This document shows positions 21,811 through 34,964 of a DNA stretch of 64,000 nt, piece by piece. Position numbers and translations under genes: made by a program. Numbering within the stretch: the stretch's first letter is position 1; the number at the start of each line of letters is the position of its first letter. The stretch comes from Atherix ibis (taxonomy: Eukaryota; Arthropoda; Insecta; Diptera; Athericidae), in the NCBI GenBank assembly GCA_958298945.1, contig OY282607.1, forward strand, positions 75,632,868-75,696,867, read 5' to 3'. The notes under the pieces were generated by a model. The model did no database searches. It was given only the letters and a program-made list of their open reading frames with translations, and was not told the DNA's origin.

Positions 21811-23597
21811 CACATCACAATGTTATATATCAATGTCAAGATTCAAAGTATAACTTAAAAAAAAGCTAAATTTAACTTATCTTTTCGAAGCTTAAATTGA
21901 ATAATCATGGATAATAAATTATACAATAATTTTCATTATAAGATTTTTAAGTATATTTTTGTTTTTAAATTCCTATAAATTATTGTAAATATTTGTAAGA
22001 GTAATAAATTCAAAAATATGCTTGTTACAAGTTTAGATAGTATTGAAAATTAATTAGCACCTATGATTACGTTTCTATAAATAATGGATTTTAATCATAA
22101 TGTTTCATTGCACAATTTCCAAAATATTTGGTATTAAATAATAAATGAATTTAACAAAGAACCATTATTTGATTGCAATTTATGGCTAATCAATTTATGG
22201 TAATATTTTGTAGTTAAATGCTTATTTGGAACGATTTTGAGAAATCCAATTTCAAATTTTAAACACTTTTAAATTTGCTTTATTATTCTTTCGTTATTTG
22301 CTGAATTCATTCTAACTCTAATAAGGTTCAGATGTGTAATATTATAAATTTCATAATTTCTATTCAATATTAAATTTTCTGACAATATTTAAAAGAATTT
22401 CTTCATAATTTCTATTCAATATTAAATTTTCTGACGGAAACTTATTTAAAAGAAAGATTCTAAAGAGGAATTTTTTTCATAAATTGTACATTCTCTAAAA
22501 CTTTCAAAGTGACGCATAGTTGACATTTTTTTTTCAGAACACTTTTATGGAATCGGTTAGCTTTGTTCTCAGATACGAGTATGTGTACATTCAGAAAACT
22601 TAAAGATATTTGTATATGTTAAGATATGTAAATAACAGCTACTACATATTATACATATATATTCGTTTCTTAGTATCTATTAACAAATATCAAAGTATTG
22701 TTATGATTTCTTATAAAAGTTACTAATAGAAAATCAATATTTGAAGAATAATAGAAGTTTTAATTAGTCAGAATAGCAGAAGAGTATCCATCAATTAGCT
22801 CTTATAAGGCTTCCTATTTACGAGTATACACAAAAACTTTATCACATTTCATATTATTTATAATAGATATTTTCCATGGAAGTAATACATAATCTGTAAA
22901 TTATTTATTTGAAGGTAATTAATTAAATACCACAGCAATAATTCTTCTGGAAATTGCAATATCTATCAAGATTTAATTTGATTATATACATATATATGTA
23001 TTTTGGCAAAAAATGATTCTCGTATTATAAAATTATGTTTATAGAGGAAAATTGTAATAAAGTTTAATGAAACCTTAAGAAGATTTCTTACTTTTACTGG
23101 TCAATAAGTGATGCTCAAGCGTCGGTGATAAAATTTGATAAAATTAATAAAATTTGCTGTTACAGAAATAAATAACATTCGTATTCTTAAAATCCTAATA
23201 TATATAATTTTGAAAATGCCCTTATACTATTTGAATATAGCTAATAACCGTTCAGAATGTCTTTTTAACCACATAGTGTTTCTATATCAGAATATAATGA
23301 GTTCAATATAAAATAAACTTCTACACAAAAATTTGGCCATTAACAAAATCAAGACGGATTTAAGATTATACACATAAGTTCTAAAAATTCACAATCCAAT
23401 TTTGATTTGTTACTTTTACAGTTGGTTGGAACTCAAAATTTTAACCTTCAAATTCAATTTTCATAGGTAGTTGGAACATAAAATTTAGATTTGTGAGCAT
23501 TTATGATAAATAGGAAACATGGATTCATTGATTAATAGATCAAGCTCATTTATATAATCACCTCATAATGAAGTGATATGATTTTATAAAGCGGATT
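21811..23597. other. A/T-rich non-coding stretch with a 34-bp direct repeat
   Basis: No gene recognised. Two TACGAGTA octamers occur (22574-22581, 22819-22826). The direct repeat is listed separately. Confidence 0.55.
22350..22435. repeat. Perfect 34-bp direct repeat
   Basis: TTCATAATTTCTATTCAATA plus TTAAATTTTCTGAC is present at 22350-22383 and again at 22402-22435, 18 bp apart, with no mismatch. Confidence 0.9.
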
Positions 23598-23772
23598 ATA
23601 TTGTTATTCAACAAGTACTTAGCCTCACCGCCCGATGGAACTGCTGTCACAAAAATTTACCATCGTGCAGTACATTCTTTTAGTAGCCTACTGTCAAAGT
23701 TTCAGTTGATTCCCTTCATTAGTTTTGTTTTGAGAGCTTTTGAAAGCGAGCGTGTCGGTCGGTTGCATAAAA

Positions 23773-24707
23773 ATGGAAAAAGAACAATATCGTTCGGTGA
23801 TTAGATTCTTGTTTTTGGAAGGGAAAACGTGCAGCGAAATCAAAGATCGCTGTGTATGGTGACTCTTCTCCTTCGATGGCGACCGTCAAGAATTGGTTCA
23901 ACGAGTTTGTTCGTGGCCGCACGTCGGTTTTTGATGAGCCACGCCCAGGTGCCCCAAAAACGGCTGCTACGGAGGAAAACGTTAAAAAAGTCCACGATCT
24001 CGTGTTGGCAGACCGTCGATTGAAGGTTCACGATATAGCTGAGACTAAGGGCATCGCAGTAGGAACGGTGCATCATATTCTACACGAAGAACTGGGCATG
24101 AGAAAGCTGTCGGCGCGATTGGTGCCGCGTTTGCTCACACCAGAAAACAAGCGCAACCGTGAGACCACATCGGCGACGTGTTGGCGCTGTTTCAGCGCAA
24201 TCCAGCGGAGTTCTTGCGTCGTTTCGTGACCGTCGACGAAACATGGATTCACTGGTACACACCAGAGACCAAGGAACAGTCGAAACAGTGGAATTCACCC
24301 GGCTAACGTGCTCCGAAGAAGCGATCCATCGATCGGCCGGGAATTCACCCGGCTAACGTCCATCGATCGGCCGGACATCACCTTTTTCTGAGATTCACAA
24401 GGTGTGATCCACATCGATTACCTCGAGAAGGGTGAAACAATCACGGGGCGCTACTATGCTGACTTATTGGGCCGATTTGACGTCGAATTGAAGAAAAAGC
24501 GGCCCCGCTTTGCGAAGAAAAAAGTGCTGTTCCACCAAGACAACGCGCCGGCTCACACCTCCGCCAACGCCATGGCCAAATTGGTCGAATTGCGCTACGA
24601 ATTGCTACCCCATCCACCATACTCTCCAGATTTGGCCCCCTGTGACTACTTTTTGTTTCCAAACCTGGAAGTGTTTCAAACTTGAAGGAGATTATGTGGA
24701 AAAATAA
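23773..24707 (+). pseudogene. Family B mariner transposase, multiply broken
   Basis: The start MEKEQYRSVIRFLFLEGKTC fits the family. A small deletion breaks the frame before VYGDSSPSMATVKNWFNEFV. The 125-codon stretch then carries GRTSVFDEPRPGAPKTAATE, the second HTH (GIAVGTVHHILHEEL) and LVPRLLTPENK, and leaves frame near 24180. FVTVDETWIHWYTPETKEQ (first Asp) reads in another frame. A scrambled block follows at 24290-24374, then IHIDYLEKGETITGRYYADL, LFHQDNAPAHTS (second Asp) and YSPDLAPCDYFLFPNL (third Asp). From there about 45-50 codons are deleted, joining directly to KCFKLEGDYVEK and the stop at 24707. Catalytic Asp codons survive, but not in one frame. Confidence 0.9.
24290..24374. repeat. 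Interleaved duplication inside the transposase
   Basis: GGAATTCACCCGGCTAACGT occurs at 24290-24309 and 24340-24359, and CCATCGATCGGCCGG at 24326-24340 and 24360-24374. The sister copy has each sequence once, separated by unrelated coding sequence. The pattern looks like a templated repair error or an assembly error. Confidence 0.85.
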
Positions 24708-24771
24708 ATTGCCACCTTTCCAAAATTTTCGTTTTTCTTTTGTAGGCTAAGTACTTGTTGAATAACCCTCG

Positions 24772-27700
24772 AATGTATGCATATTTATCGTCAGACTTAT
24801 ATTGTATAATCACAATTTGTTTTTACATAAATCCATAATGATCCCTTCAAATGTTTAAATCTTATCTTTAAATGTTTCCTTATTCAAATCTTTTATAAAA
24901 TAAAGGAAAGTAATTTTTAAAGTATCAAGTACTTTTTCAATATCGTCGAGAAAATTCACAGATTTTGTATAAACCATATATACACGGATTTCCTCTGAAT
25001 TTTATTACCATATTACTAAAATACAAATACATAATCAGATACATATTATTAAAATTGAAAAGAATATCAAATTGCTTTAAAAATGGCTGTTATATGTTCG
25101 CACTTTTAGATAGGAGTGCCATCTTTTATGATGCCATTAATAAAATGAACATATGGTGAAAATGTATTCTATATTATCAACATATAATAGCATCTGAACA
25201 ACCATTAGCTTGTATATAAGTAATAATAAATAATAATTATTGTACTTTAGTATATTAGTAAATACACATAGTCATATTGGCGGATGAGAAACATATAAAA
25301 ATGGAAACTTTCGTTTATTACTTTAGTAAATCTTTGATTAAATATAATAGTGAATACCGTACACGTTGGTTATAAAATCGAAAAATTAATTTTAATAGTC
25401 TAAAGTAACGGGTAATTTCGACGATTGCTTATAGTATCAACAAAGTACTAACGCCATGACTAACATAGAGTAAGAGTATTAAACTATAATGTTCTAAAAT
25501 AAGCCTTTACTTTTTGGAGGTTGTATGGCTAAGACATACAGAACAAAAATATAACATGTAAAATTATTTCTAGTATCTCAAAATACTTAAAATTCTATTA
25601 TTCAAAATGGTGCTTATAAAAAAAAATTACTTAAAATTGTAAGTGATAAATTAAAAAATTACAAAATATTCACAAAATATAGAGAGGTATATTAACATAT
25701 AAGAATTAGCTATCAATAAGACAGACGTATATATGTTAATGAACAAAAAACAACATCTGCAACCAGAAAAATTTGTTGTATATATAATGAGCAGATAAAT
25801 AACCAAAACGATGACTAAAACATAAATGAGCCTACATTATCTTAGTGCATCTCAAAGTAAGGATGAATAGAAAGAAGAAAATCTAAACGATAAATACACT
25901 TTACCTTATGACTATTTTTATAGGAAAATTAAAAAATGTTCATATGGGATATATTTTTTTTTTATAAATATTTTATATTTAATAAAATATTATCATCAAT
26001 TAACGCATACAATAAAATTTATTCGCAATGAAAGAACATCAAATTGTATCAAAATCATAATAAAAGAAAATTTTGTAAATTAGATATATTAAAACCAATT
26101 TTGTATACTTTTGAATTACAGTGTTAATAAAAATCTTTCCAAACTGGCTATAAAATTGGCTATTAAAGCAGAGTAAACCAACTTTTATGGATAAAACTTC
26201 TCTTGAGAATTGCAGTTTTACAAAAAAAAAAAAAAAAAAAAACAAGAGGAAAGCATTTGTACCAAGAAAGTTTCTACTACAGTAAAACTGATTTATCAGA
26301 GTTTGTTTATTAAAATATTTATACAATTATATGTATGTATATGTTACACAAACATTAAGTTTTTGAATATAATAATAGCTTAAGGTGGGTGGTATTATAA
26401 TTTTTTTCAGAGATAAATATGTCTACACTAATAGTAATTATATCTAATAAAAATTAGGATGAAAAAATTGTGTTCTTTTGCACAAGGATCATTGCTTTAA
26501 TATAAAGAAAAATTTTAATTTTTTACTCGTTTATAGCTTAATGCCTTTTTAAAATTAAGATAATAATTAATTTGAAACACAAAAGGGTTCTCTATCCATT
26601 TTAATGTGATTTAATAACAAAAGGAATATCAGCTAGAAGGCATTTAATTATACTCTTAATTGTTTTTTTTACAGTATCTTTATTGTTAAAAAAAATTAAA
26701 ATTAGTTTTTTTTTTTTAAATATTTGAATAGGATTACATCCATTGTTGAATGAGGTAAGTACCAGAAAAGTTTCTCCATTAAGTATTTATGTGTGTAAAT
26801 AACAGTCCTAATAAAATATAGAATTTCATATTTTTTTCTTTAATTAAAAATTAAAATTACAAAGTTAACATTTTTGAAATGTCCGTATTCTTTTAAATTC
26901 TTGATGAGAAGACGACATTATGCTTTATTTAAAAATTTTAATTATCATCATTAATATAAGAATGGTGGTAATTTAAATTACATCTTAGGTTTTGTTGGTT
27001 TTCTTATAACCATACAGATGCCATTAATAAAATGGGTGGTTGAATATTTTGCATATTTGCAGGACAGAATTTGGGTAATTTTCAAAAGTAATTTACTAAT
27101 TATTAAATTTATAGCAAGTAATATTGGCATAAAAAATTCCAAAATCCTAAAACTATTAAATCCACATATATCTCTTCAGACATTAGTCAAAAAAAAAGAA
27201 TAATATTAAGGACCACAGTTTCACAAAGGGTAATTAGTGATGGGTAAGTGGTAAATATTCATATTAATACAAATGCAAATTTATCTAGAAACGTAATAAA
27301 AATATCAACAATCCGAAAACAGAATCTTATAATTTTGAATTGCATTTGAAATGAACTAGAACTAGGAAATATTTATTTCGAGTCCCAGAGAAGTCTAAAT
27401 ATTGATGGGGTTTCCTTTGACTCAAATAATGTCTGAGCGCTTAGCTTACTACTCGTATTATATTATGGCTGTTTTGTTTTGTTATTCCCATTTTTGTTAA
27501 ATTATGCGTCTTATTTTAAAATTACTATAATAACACAACAGAAATTAGTTAATTCCCAGGCATCATTCATTCATTTTTTACCAAAATATACTAAAGTCAA
27601 CTTCGATGGGTGGTTATTCTTCTGGTTTTTCTTCTATAGTTTTACTTACTTTGACTTTGGGTTAGGTCCCCCAACAGGCTGCCAAAGAAAAGAAAATAAC

Positions 27701-28984
27701 TGTAGAGGGTATATATTTATGTTACATTAGGGAAAATGTTAAGGAATTGTCAACATTATAGTCTAAATTCAACATGCACAGAACATAAAGCACAGAGCTG
27801 TGTGTAAAGAGGGAATACGCAACATGGTAACAATTTTTTGAATGTGTGAAACAGTTCACCCTTGAGATGATCCCCAAAAATAAGTATTTGTATTTTGGCT
27901 TTCGACCGTATATAGAATAGAGTATTGGTGGCATTATACTTTGAATAAAAGTCAAAATCATCTTACTGAATTCCTTTTTATGTTTTGAATATTTAATATG
28001 CGTAACTGATGAAAAAAAGACGAAAGAAAAATCTTCAACGTTGCAGAAAATATTTCGGCAAAAAAAAAAGAAAGAAACAAAACAAAACATGGATGAGCTA
28101 CGTATACATAAATTTGCATAGTAAGTAGTTTAAGGATTAGGAATATAAAATACCTTATTCATGGATGTCCTTTTTCAAAGTCGTCAACTACAAAAAAGAA
28201 AGCTTTTCATTAAAAAGTAAAATAAAAAAAGAAGAAATGAATAATAATTTTTGCAGATTTTTTTTCCTGGAATGCTTACATCCAACATCCATTGATAGAT
28301 ACGTGTATATAAAACAATAAAGAAAACTATCCCAAAAGAAACCCTTTTCCTTTTTAGCGTTTATAAACTTATATTTTCATAGTTTATAATTTAGACATAT
28401 TAAACGAAATGTCCATGCACACATAGAATATTTTTATAACATAATATTGTACAATATAAAATATTAGGTAATTTTTGACTACATTAATAAATATTAGGTT
28501 TTTATATTTGACTTATAAATTTTTGAAAAAGTTTATTTAAAGAATAAAATGAAAAATTTACACGATCAGTCTAGTCAATCTCTGCTTATCAATGAGAGAA
28601 TACATTTATTAGTCAGGGTATTGCAATCGAGATTTGGTTCTAATGTCATTTAATTATACTCATTTATAGTCACTTAAATAAAAGGATATTTTTCTTTTAC
28701 ATAAATTTATTTAAACATATTTTTTGTAGCGGAAATGCAATGTATTCGCGTGACACTCTTGTGTATATAATACAATTTCTAAAATAGAATACAAACCATG
28801 AAGTGGGTAGTATCTTACACCTACGAAGTATGACGAAGCAATATTGAAAAGTAATTAGACTGATATTAATGGTAGTGAATTAGCAATACTTCGGACTTTC
28901 CCTCCACAGAGCTGGCACGTAAGTAACTATAGAGCCATGGTAAGTGAAGTTGTGTTTTTGTGTTGGTTTTAGAACAGCGAAATT
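24772..28984. other. A/T-rich non-coding stretch
   Basis: No gene or element recognised. It contains a run of about 22 A at 26221 and many A/T homopolymers. Frames at 24965-25159, 26039-26326, 27479-27730 and 27722-28090 have chance-like composition. The last 140 bases share CTTTCCCTCCACAGAG-type sequence with the region before the 55.9-kb mariner relic, so they are probably the leader of the next feature. Confidence 0.5.
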
Positions 28985-29603
28985 TAGACTAACAGTGTGC
29001 CATTAAATTTTTCGTTAAGCTTGGTGAATCCACGATCCTATGGGGAATATTCCTTATAAAAAGTAGAAGTTTTGCGGTGGCATTAATTTTTTGGAGGGAC
29101 GCGGAGCAATGGAAGACAAACCTCACTTAAGGAGTCCTTTAAATTTGAATGCTAATGAAAATGTAGAGTAAATGGGAGTTCTTGTATGGTTAGACCATCG
29201 ATTAACATTGAAACTGATGAGTGAGTCCTTTAAAGATTGACAGATGGCTTCTTCACGTCGGATCGTATATTGCAGATACTTGGATGCTTCACCATAACAA
29301 TTCCCTCAGTCATGCGGCCATCTCCATTAACGAGTTTTCTTTTCGGAAAAAAGGATTACTTTATGGTGAAGTATTATCGCAATGTACTTTATCTAAGACC
29401 TTGTAACTTTTTTTTTGTTCCCCAAGATCAAAAATCACTTGAAAGGACGATATTTTTGTACTATCAATAACACCCAGAGGAATGTAACCGAAGAGCTAAA
29501 GCGATTTCCATTCTTCGCACTGCTACGAAGAATAGATATAATGCCTTCGCAGATGTATAGCAGCCAACGTAGAACCTACTTTAAAGCAGATAATATATTA
29601 TAA
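28985..29603 (+). pseudogene. Eroded mariner relic with large internal deletion
   Basis: Both ends of a mariner transposase are recognisable, but the middle is missing. The N-terminal part reads CAIKFFVKLGES, YGEYSL, then NFLEGRGAMEDKPHL and NANENV, and LDHRLTLKLMS, matching mariner HTH and linker blocks across frames. Near 29222 it jumps to DTWMLHHNNSLSHAAISINEF, which is the second-Asp block (HHDN.PSHAAISI) with Asp changed to Asn. CNFFFV is the third-Asp block with Asp also changed to Asn. FPKIKNHLKGRYFCTINNTQ and YFKADNIL then end at the stop (29601-29603). A second copy of this family is at 55985-56850. Terminal repeats were not resolved. Confidence 0.78.
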
Positions 29604-30561
29604 TCACATATATGAGAAAAGTAATGAGACTAAAATTAAAATAAAATAATTCATAAAGCCATATTATATTTTTATAATTTTTATAGTTCTAATGTTTACA
29701 TAAATTAAATAATATAAAGATATTATTACAATAGTATCTAATCACTTTTTATATAAATAAATATTTCTAATACCTAAAATGTTGTCCCATGTTTTAGGAT
29801 AAATTTATAAAAATGTACATTGAACATTCTGCAAGTAGACGAACACCCAATTTTATGAAGTGTTATTTGCGATTTATGTATATTAACTGGACTTATGGCA
29901 ACAAGGCAATAAAAATAGCAATTTTATAGGATCTTATTGTCGCATATAAGTATGTCGACATGGCCATTCTTTATTTAAACAAATATAATCCATATAAGAG
30001 TACACATATTCATAAAGTAACGAATTTGATGATTTCACTTTACGATGGTTTTATTTCAGTTTAATTATGATTGCATCACGTTCTTATAGCGGTTCTAGTA
30101 AAAATCCATTTTTCAAATATAACTTTATGAGATGATACTCGTAGTTGGTAAAATATTTTTTTTTCTATCTAATCTTGTGTATATAAGTGTATACCTTGTT
30201 CAAATTTATTACTCTACGGATGTATTTATTGGTTGTTATTTTTGCTTTTGCTGTTCTATATTTTGGGTAAGATTTTATTATCTTATGTGATTAGAATACA
30301 TTATCTGATAATATTTTTTAATAGTTAAAAAGAAATTTATAATAAAATTCCTATAAAACTAATCATATTACGAAAATTAAACTTTTCCGAAAAGATACAA
30401 TATTAAACTTTAATCTTTAAATATGAAAAATATCAAATTTAAAAAATTCTATTCAAACATATTTGAGTAACTAAAACTTTTCAATTCTTATCTATCAAAT
30501 TAGCTAAACACCAGCCATATGATAACTTTATAGTTTTCTTAGATCAAATATCAAATATTCA
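29604..30561. other. A/T-rich non-coding stretch
   Basis: Nothing recognised apart from a TACTCGTA octamer at 30136-30143. Confidence 0.55.
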
Positions 30562-30819
30562 AAAATTATTATTACATCAGCGAAGTAGCACAGTCGTTAA
30601 CGTACTAGACTACCATCCAAGGGGTCGTGGATTCGACTCGTACTGAGGCGTGGTCCTATGCTAATTTTCAAAGACAACTTTTCTTTCCATTCTACTTTAA
30701 TCCCGTTATCCTTTGCCCCCAAATGGCCTTTTAGTGTCGTGGCGCTTAGAATATATTTTATTTCAGTACTAATATTACTTGAAGTGATAACAAACAAACA
30801 AAACAAAATTATTATTACA
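30562..30819. repeat. Target-site duplications of the SINE candidate
   Basis: AAAATTATTATTACA at 30562-30576 and 30805-30819, exact over 15 bp. Because the site is A/T-rich, a chance match is less unlikely than in balanced DNA, but the position exactly at the tRNA-like head and the A-rich tail supports a real duplication. Confidence 0.75.
30577..30804 (+). mobile_element. tRNA-derived SINE candidate with 15-bp target duplication
   Basis: The 228-bp unit is flanked by identical copies of AAAATTATTATTACA (30562-30576 and 30805-30819), the length expected for a LINE-mobilised insertion. Its head resembles a tRNA promoter: TAGCACAGTCG at 30586-30596 fits the box A pattern and GGATTCGACTC at 30629-30639 fits box B, with normal spacing for internal RNA polymerase III promoters. 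The 3' end is a CAAACAAACAAAAC tail. The body (30651-30790) is unrelated to tRNA, as usual for SINEs. No clean tRNA cloverleaf with a CCA-ready acceptor stem could be drawn, so it is not a tRNA gene. No second copy is visible in this window. The partner LINE is unknown. Confidence 0.75.
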
Positions 30820-33094
30820 GTGAGGACTGTTAAATTAACCACAACGATAGCTACGAATGCTTGAATTTTTATTTTTAAATTTTTCATACAGCAAATATTT
30901 ATTATGAATATCTATAAAATATGAAAAATAAAAATGGTATCTCAGTAAATAAATATGATATTATAATTTTTATCAGAAATAATATTATTTTAATCAGATT
31001 TTATTTACAATTATATCTACAAAATAATATTATTTACTATATAAACTTATATAATATTAATTCTTCTATCTTTCTTAATAAAAAAAAAAATAATAAATAA
31101 ATTCTGTAAGAGAAAATTTCTAATCTAATTAGAATTATAAATGCAAAGGTATTAAATAATGTTATCTAATAAAGATAGGAAAATTTTAATTTATGCAAAA
31201 TTCTTTAAAACAAAGTGTTAACTTGCTATCAGTTGCTTTTGAGTACATTTTATCTCGGTTCATTATACTAATCCTTTCCGAATTGCAAAATAGTTTACTA
31301 TAGCCTTAAGAATACGATTATATGGCTATTTATGCCTGTAAAACCACAAATAGCGACTTCCAAAACAACCTTTTTTTTGTGTTTTTTTTTCCAAAAAAAA
31401 AAACTGATTATAAAAAGTCCTGTAAAACCAAATTTCCACTTCCAAAAGAAAGATTTTTTTGTTTGTCTTCAATGAGAGAATATACTTGAACTTTTATGCT
31501 AATACAAATTATTTTGTGTAAACGTAGTTTGAGTACAATTTGCATTTTTAAGGCGATATCTTTAAAATTACAAGCGATTAATTTGCATACAGAAGCGGTA
31601 AATGTTATTAGTTACTTAAATATGCATTTTTCTATATTGAAAAAATTTCATTTTGGTTAAAAAGCTTAAATTTTTCTTAAATTTATAATATTTTGACTTG
31701 AAGTATTTATTAGAAAAAACAATATATTTATAATGAATTTAAGGATTCTTACTTTTACTATATACACTATTCTATTCAGATATTTTGAGTAAAATATGAT
31801 TACAAATTGTGTTATACATTTATATGTATTTGTATATAAACAAATCACTTATCTAATTGGATAGTATGAGCATATTTACGTAAATTATAAAAGATTTCAA
31901 ACCTAAACAAATATTTGAATTTTCAGCTCGTTAAACTGTTTCAAGTAGTCGTTGACATGAATTTCCGTTTGCTAAGAATCTGCTATAATATTGTGCCTTG
32001 TATAAGTTATTGTGTAGATATAAAACTCTTACAGTATGACATAGATATTTAAAAAAAAAAATGTTTTCTACCAGAAAATATTTGGTTTACAAGTATTTAA
32101 AATTAATGATTTTAAATGAAAAATTCATAAAATTGAAATAGGAAAATACAATACAAACAAATTTTGATATTGGTTTATTTATGCAAATAAAATTTTCTAT
32201 TCCACTTCCCTTAGCGAATATATCCATAGTAGAATTAAGAAAATCATTTAATAAGCATTAAATCAAAACTTTATATTCAGAAAATTGCTGTAAGCAAATT
32301 TATTCATTTCATTCTGAAATATTTATTTGTTCATAAGAACTCACCACAATGAGTAACCATGAAATGCCAAATGGAATAAACTGACTATAGTTGCTGCGAA
32401 TGACTACAATGCATGCAAATTATCCTTTTCATAATAAACATAAATATAATATACACATATATGTATACGTGCATATAAATAGAGAGATAAATTAAAATAT
32501 CACTTCCAGTCAACTGGGATTTTCTGCATGATACAAGAATGAACTGTCGAAGCTATAACATTTCCCATCAGGATTCAATCTTAGTTCTCCTAGTAGGTTC
32601 AATGGTTTTGCTATTCTATTCCAGTATAGCATAAATACTTCCTTTTTATTCATAATATGATTTTTATATTTTTAGCTTATTCTTTGTTCAATAATTCCTA
32701 CAAAATTTAAATGTACTTTAGTTTTTGTTTTAATTACGAGTATAATAAAACAGAACTTATAGTTAAGAAAAATGACTATATAAAACTTCTTTTTAAGTAA
32801 AAATGATACAGTTTATATCATAACTCGTGAATATTTATTTTAAGGATATTATATTATGCGTATTTTTAATATTATATCTTCATACTAAAGTCTAAAGACT
32901 TGCTTTACCAATTGAAAAACAATAATATGAAAATTGATGCTAATCGAGTTGCATTCATTCATGTGGCTATGTAGTAAAAAGGAAATTAGTATTTTGAGTT
33001 TTCATTAAAATTTTGATGATTTCTGAAGCTACAAGAAGCTTTATGGTACTTCATTATTGACTGTACACGATTTTTTTTTTTTTTGTATGTACAT

Positions 33095-33152
33095 TTAAAT
33101 GTCATCTTATGGTGCATGCATTTATTTGCATGCACCATAAGATGACATTTAA
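33095..33152. repeat. Perfect 26-bp hairpin
   Basis: The left arm at 33095-33120 (TTAAATGTCATCTTATGGTG then CATGCA) pairs without mismatch with 33127-33152, with a 6-nt A/T loop. It lies just after a T run of about 24. Confidence 0.9.
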
Positions 33153-34964
33153 CAGGAAACGCCATTAATATTAATGGAAATGAATGAAAACTTCATACAA
33201 TATCATAGTTTTACCTATCCTGTATTATTATCTGTGGAAGAGTTGAACAAATAGCGAGTGATTTATGGTTTTTGAATTATTCACCGTTGAAATTTTACCA
33301 TAAATTATTTGCTAAATTTAGTAATTTTCTATTCATATTACTAGATCCAGATACGTATATACGTATATACAATATCTAATAATAAGTAAGCATATGAAAA
33401 GTGTAATTAATTATTTAATATTAATAATTATATTTAAAAGAAATTAAGTTTTATATTGAAAGTTGCAAGTGCTCGAATTGATAATGTAAAACGCTTGAAT
33501 TTTACCAATAATTAGAACGTTTCGTAGAGCCACAGAGTTTTAGTCTGTAAGTCAATGTTGGTTTCTGAAATATATTACAATATATATTTAAAAAAGTTTC
33601 AATTTTTTGTCTAGAAGTTGAAGTTCTTATTGAATTTAAGCGTTTTATGGCCACGTCATAAATATTTTTAAAAAGGCATGGTAAAAGTTATCTGCGGAGA
33701 GGAAAAGTAACCTCATTTACCAGTTTCGGAAGGTTCAAATTTAGACTCATATAATTTTGAAAGACTGTTGGAGGATTTTCCTAGCCAAAAGGCCGTATCA
33801 TTTGTATTTGTGGTAAAGAAGGTGTTAGGACAGATTGTAATATCTGATGTATAGATCTTGTAGAGCTTTTTGTGACACCGACTAATTAAGTAGATATATT
33901 TAAGAGTTAGTTATACTTTTTTTTATTTGTATATGTCAGTTTATAAGGAAGGATGTAAGTATAAGCTAATAGCCAGAAGGTATCGTCCGCTAATTGTCCG
34001 TGGTAAGCTCGACCACCAAACTCGATAATATTGGAGGTCCTACTAATTTCGTTTTTGCAACCCTTATATAGGTTAAATTAAAGCTTAACATGAATGTTCA
34101 ACCATTATTGAACTATATTGTAAAAATAGTAATATATAAATAACTAATATTTTACTACTTGAAAAAAAATTAATTGTTTTTATTAGAAACAAATAACAAA
34201 TTAATAATAATTTTCAGTTAATTTTGTAAATATCCCATTTCGTAAGATAAATCACAATACTATATAAATTTTTATTTATTAGCAGTTAATAAAACGTTTA
34301 TATTTAATATTTTCATAATTATATATTAATTATAATCAATACAAATAATTTGTGGCGGTACGCAAAGAATCATGGATTAACATTTTACTGAAAATAATTC
34401 GTATTCCCAAAACTAATAAAATTCAATTAGTAATATTAATTTGATCATATAAATTTTATAATTTTCACATATATGGTAATTTCAAAAAATCATATTAAAA
34501 AATATTTTTAATATTTATAATTGATTCGTAATAATATAAAAATAGTAAAAAGTAAAGAATAAAATGCCTAATAGTATAATAATATATATTTTTAATAAGT
34601 TTTATTTTAAAAATAATATCTTTTCATAAAACAAGGATATCATTTTATTTTATAAATATTTATTGTTTGATTTAAGATATATTTAATTATAATAAAAAAT
34701 TTAACTTACTGTTAAATACTTAATATTGTTGTGATAAAGTAATACGTCAACATACCTGAAATATTGAAAATGTTTATTTGATAAAATACTTGAAGCTAAT
34801 ATAAAAAATTTATATAAAACCAAATATTTATAAAATTTTTATTATCTATTTAAATAAATTGTTATTATTGATAGTATAGTTGAACAGAACGGACTCTAAC
34901 ATACTACTTGCAACATTAATTATTTAAATGAATTAATTAACTATAAAATATGTTTGTTTCTAAT

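Larger units (their letters stand above)
23598..24771 (+). mobile_element. Irritans-like mariner, family B, rearranged copy
   Basis: The ends share ATTCAACAAGTACTTAGCC with the copy at 42547. The left outer bases (TATTGTT in place of CGAGGGTC) are eroded. The right end reads ...GTTGAATAACCCTCG at 24771, and the flanking TA is no longer exact on either side. It is about 140 bp shorter than its sister copy because of internal deletions. The boundary bases are placed by comparison with that sister. Confidence 0.88.

Noticed and set aside
26221..26243. The poly(A) run as the tail of a retroposed gene
   Set aside because: No target duplication and no recognisable gene body lie upstream. Long A/T homopolymers are common throughout the window.
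28841..29640. TGAAAAGTAAT.AGACT-like sequence at both edges of the 28.9-kb relic as terminal repeats
   Set aside because: The two matches lie in the same orientation, not inverted, so they do not behave as mariner terminal repeats. The element ends remain unresolved.
30577..30650. A functional tRNA gene
   Set aside because: Box A and box B patterns are present, but no convincing acceptor stem or full cloverleaf could be drawn. The unit is flanked by target duplications that enclose a non-tRNA body and an A-rich tail, which fits a SINE better.
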